From: Mesostigma viride
Taxonomy: Eukaryota; Streptophyta; Mesostigmatophyceae; Mesostigmatales; Mesostigmataceae
Assembly: GCA_009746045.1 (NCBI GenBank)
Contig: RPFO01000027.1
Span: 838,138 to 902,137 of the forward strand
Length of the DNA stretch: 64,000 bases
Direction: 5' to 3'
Positions 41,922 through 53,900 of the stretch are shown piece after piece. How positions within the stretch are numbered: position 1 is the first letter of the stretch; the number at the start of each line of letters is the position of its first letter. Position numbers and translations under genes: made by a program. The notes below the pieces were generated by a model. It searched no databases. It had not been told where the DNA came from and saw only the letters and a program-made list of their open reading frames with translations.

Positions 41922-44900
41922 GTACAGTAGTAATCCACTGCTGAATCGTATGAGAAGTTCTCTGTCATAACCTCTTCCAGCTGCAAATCCCCCTCATTCG
42001 TGTTCCTATGCATGGATGGTCCTTTGATGGCGGGACTTTTCCCTGCCCCTTGTTCTTTTTCTTTCCGGACATTTTCTTTCTGGCCTGCCTGCCTGCCTGC
42101 AGCCAAGGTCATCGAGACCTTTGAGGTCCCCAGTGTGCTCATCCTGGTGGAAGGAGGCGCCAACAGCATTAGAACGGTGTGGCAAGGTAGGATTGGACTC
42201 ATGCAATTGATCCAAGTGCGGGAATAAGAAGACGGGGTCAGCCCTGATGTGACCAAACCATCTCGGCCTTAATTAAAGAGGATGTTCACGATTGGATGCT
42301 TGGAGACCACGGCTCTAGGAGCGAAGAGGAGATGTGGCAATGTGCAGAAAAGCAGGAAGCAGGAGGAATTCAATGAACAGAGATGGTTCTTTAACATTAG
42401 GGATTTGGGCCAGACCGCCACAGTCACAAGAGGTGCCTGGGGTGACGAGGTGCCAAACTGTGGAGACTAGAATAGAACAGGGCTGGGATTTCAGCATCGT
42501 TTTTTGATTGGCAAGAGCAGAAATGGCCTGTGGTGCCATTCCCGAGGGGGTGGGCGTAATTTGGGTGCACAAGGTTGTCTGTTGCTGGCACATGTGGCGT
42601 GCATGCCTCTGTTTGGATGCTGCTCTTGCCTGTTGAGAGATAGCTGTGATGACATGTGCATGCCACTCCATAGAGGCGCCAGTTGACGACACGGTCACAC
42701 GGTTAGCTTCCCCTAACTGGCACACCTCTCCCTTAGTAGCTTCTATGAATACCAGCTAGTACTTACCACCTACCGTCCCTTCCCCCCCTTCTCCTCACCT
42801 GCTTGGTTGTGGGCATCGAATTCTGCGTGCAGCCCTCAGGAGTAACGAGACGGCGCAAGCGGTCACCAAGCGCAAGGTGGTTGTTATAGAGAAGAGCGGT
42901 CGCTCCGCTGATGTCATCCCGCTGTGGTGCGTTCTCTGCTGTGACATCATCCAGGCGTTGCGGGGAGTGGGTAGGTGTCAGGGGGTTAATGTGATGCACG
43001 ACTGTTGCAGCTAGACGAGGGGTCACTGGCGCGATTTCCACATCACTCCTGGACACACCAGTCCTCTTTCCACCTCTGCCCGCCCGCATGCCAGCATGCC
43101 CGCACTCACACATACACGCATGCACGCGCGCACCTGAGCTTTCCGTGTATACTATTTGCGCTTCTATATTTGCACACAAAAGGATCAAGAGGGGCGGCGC
43201 AGCTATCGATAGCAAACTTTTAGAAGCGGTTAGCAAGGTGGCTAGCTACCACCCACACTATGTTATACCATGTAAGTTAAAGTTTGAATGTGAGACGTGG
43301 ATTGCAATGCGGACGTACGTATTACGAAAGGGTGGAGCGAGCCTTTTAAAAGTATATGTTTACGGTGAATGAACACGGCGTTAGTTACGCCACAATTCAA
43401 CAGCCTCAGCTTGCCGAGGCGGAGTGAGTCCACGAGCAACGAAGTGCACAAGATAGCCAATTTGCGCTGAGCTATTCATTATATACTAGAGCACTGTGCT
43501 AATAATTATCAGCTCAGGCATCGTTACATTTACTCCGCATCTCCTGACCTGCACAGGACCAAATATCCCCGTACAGTGCCAACGTTACAAAGTGCAGTCA
43601 ACACAGTGATTATGGCATTCGTTATGGCCACTCCTAGACTAGGACTGTGGTAGCTACGGCACACAGACTAAGGTAAATAAGCCTACATACCAGGTATATC
43701 AATCCGATACCGTCATAGCTGCGGTAAAGTATTACTGTTAGCCCAGGAAATATTATCGGCCCACTCTGTCTGCAACAAATTAATAGGCGACATATTTGCG
43801 TGCAACCTCCGCACGCAGCCGGCTCGCGCTTTGCGTGCCCGGGGTCGTCGGAAGCTCATAATTCCTCGATACTTGTCAGAACAACTCCGTTCCGGCGCCG
43901 TTGGAATCTCAGAAATATTGCGAACAGAACCATGTAAAAGTTTTGTCGTTAACTGTGTATACCTCAGAGGATGAAATGCGGCGTGCATGGTGCTCGTTTT
44001 TTGAACTGCAGTCTGGCGCGCCTGCCCAGCCATGCAATGTGGCGCAGCAGGCCGCCTTACGGATCTAGCAACTTGGTATACTGAATGGACTAGTGCGGTG
44101 CATGACGGGTCTACTGCCCACTTTTCACTCTTCTCGCCATGTCATCTAGGGCTGCCTGGGCCAGGATGGTCTATTTGGGCCACAGCAAGGTGGTCCCATT
44201 CTTATGTAAACAGGACATGTGCTGAAGTGAAATATAAGGCCATGCAACTCATGCAATCAACAAGCTAGATTAGGACACACGGCACGCGTACGCACAAAGA
44301 CGCGCCTGCCCGCCCGCCGCACTGCCCGCCCGCCTGACCGCCGGACCGCCGGACCGCAGGACCGCAACACAGCAGGACTGCCTGACTACCTGCCTACCAA
44401 CCTGCCGACCTGCTTGTTGGCCCAGATGAGGCCGCGGGTGGTGCGGCAGTCCAATGAGTTTTTCATCACAGAAGCAAGGATCCCATCACAGAACCGAGTT
44501 TGGGGGCTTGATCTCATCGGCTCGCAGAGTGCATTGCTGGCGTCAATGATGGCTCATGTGCGTTCAGTTGCCCGATGGCACTCGTCCAACATATACCAAC
44601 CAGGAAGAGGATAAACGACGCAAAGGAAGCTGGCAAGGAGGCGGCTACCAAGGACGCCCTCACAAGTGACGAAGACTCGCTGCTGAAGATGTTTGAAGGC
44701 ATGGAGAAAGAGCTCGATGAAATTACCGGCAAGTACTGGTCGCAAGTGTCGGTGTTTAACCTGCACGAGAGGGACAACTTCGAAGACTTTCTGTACGGCG
44801 TCATCCTGGAAGGCGTCACCGATTTCAAGAGCAAAGTAGAGCTCACCACGGAGTGGAGATCGGCCAGGATGCTGAAGGAAGTCATCAAGGTGGGTGAGAC

Positions 44901-47900
44901 AATGGTTTCAAGTGCTGCAGTTGCTTGAAAAGCTGGGGCGCTTAAGCGTCAGTCGTCCAGGTGGGTGGTAGTACAGTTTGCCTTTTGTAAAATCTTTTCT
45001 TTTAGAGAGTTGAGTAAGTTTATGGGACAAGATTGCCAGGTCGAGGTCGCAAGCAGATGTTCGCTGTTTCTCTATCTGGCAGACCATGATGCCATGGCTT
45101 ACGTTGCCAAGGCTTAGGTAGTGCCTGCAAGAGCTGTTGAACTGACCTTATTAAATGCTGCTTTAACTGGTAACGTCAGGTGCCTTTTCGGACATCTAGT
45201 TTGCATCAGTTGAGGTGATTGCTGGGCCCTTGGAAACATTCTGCTGTTCAGCCCTTCAGCGGCCCCATTGAATAGCAAGGCAGAGGCTTGCGTTCTGATG
45301 TAGAACTGAATTGCTATCCATGAAGCGACATCAACATGGAGTTTTCGTGGTGTCCCTTGCACACATATCTTTCTGTTGCAGGATTCTTACCTCGCCTTGT
45401 ACATCAACATAGCAGTCAAAGGTTTTGTTTATGGAACTCATGCCAGTTATTTTTTACGTCACTAAGTTTCCGATCAGCTCTTGTTCAGCTTTCAATGTTC
45501 AGGTTTGTCAGCCATTGCCCTGCAGGGATGGTGACACTCATGGGAGAGCTACATAACGCTTTTAGTAGTACTGGCACAATTTATTCTGCAGACACACTAT
45601 AGGCATTCCAAGGCTCACCTTTTCTACTTGTCATCTCTGGTCAGCTCATAAATTGAGCAAATTGAAGAATTCACAAATTTCTTCAGTCAATTTTAAATTC
45701 TTCTTAACTTTCTTCCATGACAGGACCACCTTAACAAGAACACCGTCGACCTGAGTTCCCTTGCTGAGGACGTCTCTCCCGCCGTGCAAAAAGCACTGCT
45801 GCTCAACGACCACCAGTCGTTCTCCATCCTGATGGACTATGGCACGATCGAGCTGGTGGACTTGAGGCAAGTGCATGCGTGTCGTAAACAGCGCTGACTT
45901 TGATGATATATGATGAACTTAGCCTGATGAGCTGTGGTGCGTTAGCATGGTATGGGCGCCACAGCTCGGTTGTGGTTTGAGGCCTTATCGAAATAACCCT
46001 TTGCGTGTGGCTTCCTTTCTGGTGCTACTTGGGGTTTCTCACAAATCGGTTTTGGGTTTCAAAGATTTGCTGCCATTTTCAAATGTTGCTTGGTACTGGC
46101 GGTTGTTACCTAGCTGTGCAGAACCCAACTAACTACTGAACCCCTTGTTGCCTGGCTGACATAGCTAACAAAAGGTCTTAGCTCACAAAATGTGAGGCTG
46201 CTGTGAAAGGCAGGAACATGCCTCTTGCTCCCCTGCACACGGCGAGTTGCCTTCATCGTACTCTTGCCCCGCCCACAGTCCCCTGGCTGCGGATTGCCCC
46301 GATCCCTAGGCCATGCATCAGCGATGTGACTCCCATCACTGATGCTGGGTTTTTTCAATGGTCTTTCCTGCGCCACACACCTGCTAGCCATCGAGGGCAT
46401 CACTTGGCTGCCTTGCTTATATTTTACACATAGTTTACTGTAGTATATATTCACTGAAAATGATAAGTTACGGGAATGAGACAGGCAATCAAGAGAAACG
46501 CAAGGCAGGAACAAGTGAAGAACATCATGTACACGAGTGTGTGACATGTGTGTGTTAATGGTGCCGTGTGCGTGTAATAATGTGTATATGTGTGACGCGC
46601 GTGTGTGTGACATCTGTGTTTGTTCATGGTTACGTGTGCAAGCGCGCAGGGAGCTCTACATGGCCAGCTTCAAGGAGGGGTCGCTGTGGAGGTTTGTCGA
46701 CAAGTACATGGCGGCGGACAGGAACATGGCAGGTGGGTGCGGCATGCAAACAGGTTGGCTGCATTCCCCATGGGACGCAGCAGGCCTCAGCTGGCTTATG
46801 CTCAAATAGGCTGCAGCAGCTGCCTGGTCATTTTTTGGCAAAGTAAACCCCAACTCCCGAGGACCATCCTCGTAAAAGCATCGAGGGCCGTCGCTACGTG
46901 CTCTCAGTATTGCTTTTCTACATCTTTGACCCACCCTCTCCTCACCGTGGAGGTCCGCATCTGATTCATGTGCAGGGTACAGCATAGGAGTAGGACTACG
47001 GTCTAACCAATCATGTGCCCATATGGCATGCACTAGCTGCATACCATGTTACCTCATAAGCTTCAGTGTTTCTTTGTCAAGGATACGGTGACAAGTGGAC
47101 TTGCTTAACTGCTCTGTTAATTCTCATCCCCAGAATTGACTGCGATGTTCCACCGTCGTCTTTTTGTAGCCATATTACTTGTGCTCTGATGTTGTCCTTG
47201 TGAAAAGAATCTTGCGTAGAATATCTTGGCCGTTTGTTAGTAGCCATAGTTATTAGAATAACCAAGCTGTTCTCACCATGCTGACTATGTGGGACTAAAA
47301 TGGTGGCCGTGGTAGCAATGGCATCTCCTACACTCTTTTTTTTCCTGAACTCATTTTCAACAGGTCTTTAAAGAAAACCAAAAGGGTGCTGTGCTCATCA
47401 GGGCTTCCCTTCTTTGTGCTTCCTTCTGTTCGTATCTACCCTGTCAACCGTGCAGAGCCCATATTGCCTGATGCTGGCAACATCAGGCACACTGATGCTG
47501 GCAACAACAAGGCCATCGAGGCCATACTGGTGGGTGCATGACTAGTGGGTTAGGAAGTTAAGTGTGTCGATTAGTCATTCCCTCCCTCCCTCCCTCCCTC
47601 CCTCCCTCCCTCCCTCCCTCCCTCCCCCCCGCCTGCCCGCCCGCCAAAGGCCCGTGCCTGTCTTTGTGTTGTATTCACCATGTGCAATAAATCTGTTGTG
47701 GAATGCGCTGTCAAAACTCAAATTGACAATAAGTCGTGTGCACACTAAAGCATATGTGGATCCTTAGCTATGGTCAGTTTGCATGGGTATCTTATCCATT
47801 TTTCAGGAAAGACTTGCCATGAGTGTAGCCCCTGTATGAAACGGGCACGAGGAAAGACTCGGGTAGCCATGACGTGATCGTGCCGCGATTTCCGTGCATG

Positions 47901-50900
47901 GGATTCATTATATTGACAGCTTTTCGGCAAGTTCTTTTAGTAGAGTCTTGAGAATCTTGGGTCTTTTTTCTCCCAAATGCCAGGGTGGCTGGAATTAGGC
48001 AAGTCCGCAGCGGGGCCACCTGGGGGGGAAGTGAGAACAGGGGAGCATGAAGCATCGAGAGCTTCAGCCTCCCAGGACTGTTTCCCTTGGTGTACGTTGT
48101 GCTTGATTTGTTTCGAAAAGACATATGATGATGTCCGCACATTTTTTATGGCAGCACATCATTGCAGAGTACATGAAGAAATCGTTTGGTTTACTGGGTT
48201 GGATTCCTTGCTTCCATGTATCAAGTGAGCTATCGTCACTTTTCATAGTACAGCGTACATGCCCTTGTTCTCGGATTTCCACTGCTCTTTAGTATGTGCC
48301 GTCTGTGAGGCCTGTAAGCTTTTTCTAATCCAACTTGTGCTCACCATCACATGGAACAAGTCTTGATGCTTTGTAATTGAAGACACACACATATGTTCTT
48401 TGCTTTCGTATTCAACTTCGTTAATGACTTTACGCACAGCAATTGAATATATTGCGTTCGCTTTCACTCTCGTCAACGCGCAATTGATTGCGTCAACGAA
48501 TCCACGTCAATGACTTACGTGGAATAGATCCTTCTAGAAACACTTGCAGCAACCAACTACTTGGTACTGCAGATACTTAGCGCATACAAAGACTTTGCGC
48601 TAGATACGATTGTACGGCGCAGGTTATTCTGACGTCGCACCAGAAGCAGCACAACTACCAAGGACATATTCCGATCCTTAGCAGCTGACTGGCTTCTACT
48701 ACTGTACTATTATGCGGATGCCAATACTAATTCTTTCAACGCTGTACTAATCTGTATTATAGTGGCATCCATTGCATATGAGCCACTTCTGGTGCGACGT
48801 CAGAATAACCTGCGCCGTACAATCGTATCTAGCGCAAAGTCTTTGTATGCGCTAAGTATCTGCAGTACCAAGTAGTTGGTTGCTGCAAGTGTTTCTAGAA
48901 GGATCTATTCCACGTAAGTCATTGACGTGGATTCGTTGACGCAATCAATTGCGCGTTGACGAGAGTGAAAGCGGACGCAATATATTCAATTGCTGTGCGT
49001 AAAGTCATTAACAAAGTTGAATACGAAAGCAAAGAACATATGTGTGTGTCTTCACGAAACATTGATGCTGCCATGCATGGCCTGCACACGCATGCCGTTG
49101 GGAACTGGTGGACGATCCCATCCACCTCCCGGTGGCCTCACGCACTGTACTGGAACATCGGCCATCATGATCTCCTGTGGCTTCATGCGCTGCAGAAGCT
49201 GCTTCACAAGAAGCTTCCAGACATGTTTAACCGCCAGTGCGACCACCAAGGTTACCCCGCCAGCGCCCCCGGGCAAGCCGCCACCACTTCATCACCCCGT
49301 AACGTTGACGTTGCCAGCAACGAAAACCTGTCGCTGCCCTCCAAAGGCCACACGGACGCTATCGACATCATCCTGTGGGCGCTGCTCAACCGCCACATGG
49401 ACCTTGCGCTAGGCATCTGGCGGCGCTCGGACATGCCCATCCATTGCGCGCTGTACGCCAGCAAGATCTGCCAGGTGCTTGCCGAGAAGCTGAAAGAGGA
49501 GCCTGTCATTCAGAAAGTAAGTCAGTAAAGCAGGGTCTCACTATCCTCGACTGCTATGATTCACCCGTCAGTATCCTTTGGGACTATGACTTTTCACGGG
49601 ACGCACCGGTTATCTTGGCACAGCATGTGTTCTCTTCTTTCCTTTCGCTTTGCTTGAGATTCTTGGAAAGTATTAAATTCGGGTGAATTCCACCCCAATC
49701 GCTAGCATTCGCTCAGTTGTTTTTCTAGCTCTGCCACTTTCGCATGACGCCGTCTGACAAGCCATCTGCTTACCGCGTTGCCTCGTTTCTTGAGATAACA
49801 TTCTTATAGGTTTTGTACCTTACAAAAAAAAAGCTGTGGATGATGAATGGATCTGGCTGACACGAAATATGTACGCCGCACGGCTATCTTTGCTTTCACC
49901 GGTTACAGGAGTACCTGAAGGTGGCGGAGAGCTTTGAAGACTTCGCGGTGAAAGTGCTCGACGTGTACAGCTCCGACGACCAAGCCATCCAGGTACGTTA
50001 CTACTGCCATGTGAGTAACCTAGTCTTCATAGGTTCTTAGTTACGACCAAGCCATCCAGGTCCATTATTACCGTCAATACAAGGGTTGTCTTCATACTAC
50101 TACGGAGATAGGTACAAGCAAGTCATCCAGGTACGTTGGTATTGCCGTGGGGGTACCGTTGTCTTTATGGGTAGATAGGTATGACCAAGCCATCCAGGTA
50201 CATTACTAACGCCGATGCAACCGCCGTCTTTGTAGTACTAATTAGATTGGTATAACCAAGCCATCAGGTAAGTGGGTACTGCCATGTGGGTACGATTGTC
50301 TTCATAGGCAGATAGGTATGACCAAGCCCTCTAGGTACATTTGTGACCGCCGCGACCCCTCCAATATACCTGTGATGCCCTGGTGAGGGTGGGCACAATC
50401 GTGTGGCCTTGATTCCAAACATGGCCATTGGGGGGGGGGCTGAGTCTGCCTGCTGCTAGCCAACTCTGCCGGCCTTCATGTATATGTGATAGAGTAGGCG
50501 GTTGCAAGCCGGTTTCGGCCAAGGCAGGGTCGAGAGGGTGAACCCTCAGCCGATTAAGCCAGAGTTGCAGCCAGTCAAGGTGCATGAGTGGGAAAGTGGG
50601 CTGAAATGGTAGTTGAGCATGATTTAGGTGTGCGAGCAGAGGACTTTGAGGGTAGGTTGATGTTCACAAAGGGGGAAAATATTTCCTTGAAATAAGGGGG
50701 GGAATGAGCAAGGACATGAGCAGTGCGCGTGTGGTTGCAGCTCGTAGCAAACAACGTCTCAGTAGGCAGCACAGGGAAGCTAGAGAGGCAAACGGGCGGG
50801 GCCAAGCACATCCGGGGAGTCCCAAGGAAGCACCCCCCCACATGGCCCAGAGAGGAGGCCTCCATGAGAGGAAGCTCCATCAGAGGAAGCAGAACACGGA

Positions 50901-53900
50901 AGATCGCTCGTAATATTCCTACAGCCTTGGTGCTGCTTTGCGAGTGGAACCGTGGATGGCAGCACTGAGGTGCTGCGGCAGGCTACTCGCCCTCTTGTGT
51001 TCTTCCTGTTCTCTCTCCCCTCGTCCCCCTCTTTTCTCCTAACCAAATCCTTATTCCTCCCTTAACCATGCTGCCCAAATTTTCTTGCCTTGTTCTTGCG
51101 CATCGATTGCCTGTTGTGTCAGGCTCTCGAGCATCCCTGGGCCCGCCTGAAAAAGCCTGAGGAGAAGACAACATCCCACCGCCCGCAGAACATCCACGCC
51201 ACCGCGATGAGCCTGGCCGTGAACGCGACCGCGAAGAAGTTCATCTCTAGCCAGCACTACCAGACCTCGCTGCAACGGGTGGGTACTGGCTCGTCCTTGC
51301 TTTTCTCGCTGCAACAGGTACGTGGCTCGGTTTTCCAATACCTCACTGCATGGCCTCCCTGCATGTAGATGAAATGAGGTTGCACTATGTAAGGTGTCTG
51401 TTGGAAGTCACTTAAAATAATCGTTTATGTGCGTGGCCCAAAATCAATCCCCACGCTGCTGGATAGTCTGGCTGCCTTGGCCCACATGGCGCATATGCCT
51501 GGCCTTTTCAAGGAGCAGCTTCCTATGGATATTTGTGTTTATCACTTCTTTAGTGTTGCCTCCCTATTACTAAAAACTAGAATTGCTTGTGTTATTTGGC
51601 TACATTTACTGCATTCCGTGGCTCGACGTGCCTTTCTTCTTTTCCAATATCTCCATCTGCATGCCATGCATATACCCACCGCCTCATTTGCGGGTATGCC
51701 CAGCCCTCTGCCCCCACGATGAACTGCATGATGGTGCGGTGCCGGACGTCTGCAGAAATGGATCGCGTATGAGGAGCAGAACACCAAAGTTCACCACCAG
51801 CCGCAGGAGGAGCAGAATACAAAAGTTCGCTACCAGCTGCCCGACGACATCACCCACTGGCAGGTATGCCGTTTGTCTATGTCTCACTTGTGGATGCCTG
51901 AATGGGCATTTTATCGAATGGCACTCATTTGTCAAGAGAGGGAGAGCATGAAGAAAAGTAAATTAGCCCTTTCATAGCGGTACGGGCTCATGATGGCATC
52001 AGTCCCTAAGGTGAAGGCTCGAACATCGTCTCATATCTTTTCCTTCGTCTTTCCTCGCTGAGGCTGACTGGACGTCGTACCTGACTGCACGTCCCCCCTG
52101 GTTCCCTCTTTGTCATATAAGCCACTCCGCAGCCCCGTCTCCTCCGCTCCCCCCCTCCAACCCGTCCCTCCCTTCCCCCCCCCCTCTCAGCTCCTCTGGT
52201 GGACCCTGGTGTACTTCTTCTACCCGGCGCGGTGGATGGTGAAGGTCACCGACCCCTCACAACCTCCAGGATCCTTACAACGTTTCGGCACGAGCGACCA
52301 ACACGATGATCTGGGCGTTACGAAAAGCGGCCGCGACTCTGGCTGGAAGGGGTGGGCGCCTGACTACCGTCTCGTCTCCCCTTTCTATCACATCCCCATC
52401 GTCAAGTTCTGCACCGATACGCTCCTGTGGATGTTCTTCCTCATCTACCTGGTGGCCATCGCCTTCACCGCCCGCACGACCCACATCGCCGGGTACGAGA
52501 TTGTGTTCTACTTCTGGCTGGGGATACTGTTTCTAAACGAGGGTTGGCAGACCTACCGGCGGGGGTGGAAAAAGGTCCATGGTTCCACGAAGAAGCTCCA
52601 CAAGATCCACCACCTGTTCCCCGATTTCTGGAGCAAACTGGACGTCATCAACTATCTCACGTTCACGCTGTGGATGGCGCTGAGGATCGCCTGGTGAGCC
52701 CCCTGCTTGCATGCCAGAGTGCAATACCAGTATACTAAAAATAGAAGAATATCGCCATCTCCGTACTACATAACCGTGTTTGACCATGCTATCTATCTAC
52801 CACTAGCAGGCGTCTGTGCCTTGATCTTACTTGGGATGCGCATTCAGCTCGCATAATTTGCACTGTCTCCATGGCTCGCAGTAGTCTTGCTGTTCTAAGG
52901 CCTCTCTCGTCCTCTGCACCCAGCTAATTCAACGTAGTAGCAAAATCCAGCAGTCACTAGTTTAGTGTGCCTGCATGACTTTTACCAGTTTATTACAAGC
53001 GCATCATGAGCGCAACGGTTCTCATATTGTTCAATATCGGTTTTCTCTGAATATAGTTTAATTAACGCATGCCGGAAAGATAAGGCCGCCATGCCTTGGC
53101 CTGGATGTGGAAGGCTGTCTGCGACATGGGCTGACTAATTCGATCTGTACAAAGGGTTTCCTGCTCGCCCGAATTTTCCTTGGATGACCCGGTTGTTTAT
53201 AAGGGTCGGTGGCTATTAATTAGCGGTCCGAGAAAATTAATTGTAGGTTTTATACGACTTCACTTGCAAAGATTCGTGTTTGGTTGCACCAGCTGAGGTT
53301 AGGTGGGGACCTGTAGGGTCGGCTGGTTGCTTACCGAATCTTTGGCTGATTTGGGTTATTTAGTGAGTCGTGATTAATTATTGTATAGTGGATTCGGACC
53401 GGCCCAAGGGGTCGATGGGCGCGTTTTATGTTTGTCAGTCTTGGGAACCTTGTACAACTACCTGTACGGTTAACGCACTAGCCTGGGGGTGCGTGGCCAC
53501 TCTGTTTGTAGTGGCGTTTTCAGCACTGTTCAGGCCGGTGTGTGACGCATGCCGGTGTTAATTAATTTAGGATGATGTCAGCTTGTGTGTCGGCGGGCCA
53601 TGCCTTAAGCAAGCTAGGCAGGCAATGATCCGCAATTGTTTCTTTCCCCTCCCTCCCACCCTGGAGGCTTCTTGCTTCCGCGTGCGGATTGAGAAACCTT
53701 AAGGCCACTGTTAACTGCTGCATTTGTGGCAGGGCTCCACTTATTGTATTCAATCAAATGCTGGTCTTCTTGGGAGCTGAGTGATCTTAACTGTGCTTCA
53801 GCTACAAATGCTTTCACTTTTTTTTTTTTTTAATATTATATTGTTCAGCAAAAGGTCTGATTCAGACTCGACCCTCCAACCACGGAGTCTACATGCCCTT

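Noticed and set aside
44414-44614. Extra channel exon around 44425-44510
   Set aside because: Open frame after a CCCAG acceptor-like site, but its frame differs from exon 7 and no phase-compatible donor could be confirmed.
48168-48224. GCAG...GTGAGC-bounded 57-bp candidate channel exon
   Set aside because: In the phase left by exon 10 it reads AGT-ACA-TGA, a stop. The other phases require an unseen neighbouring exon.
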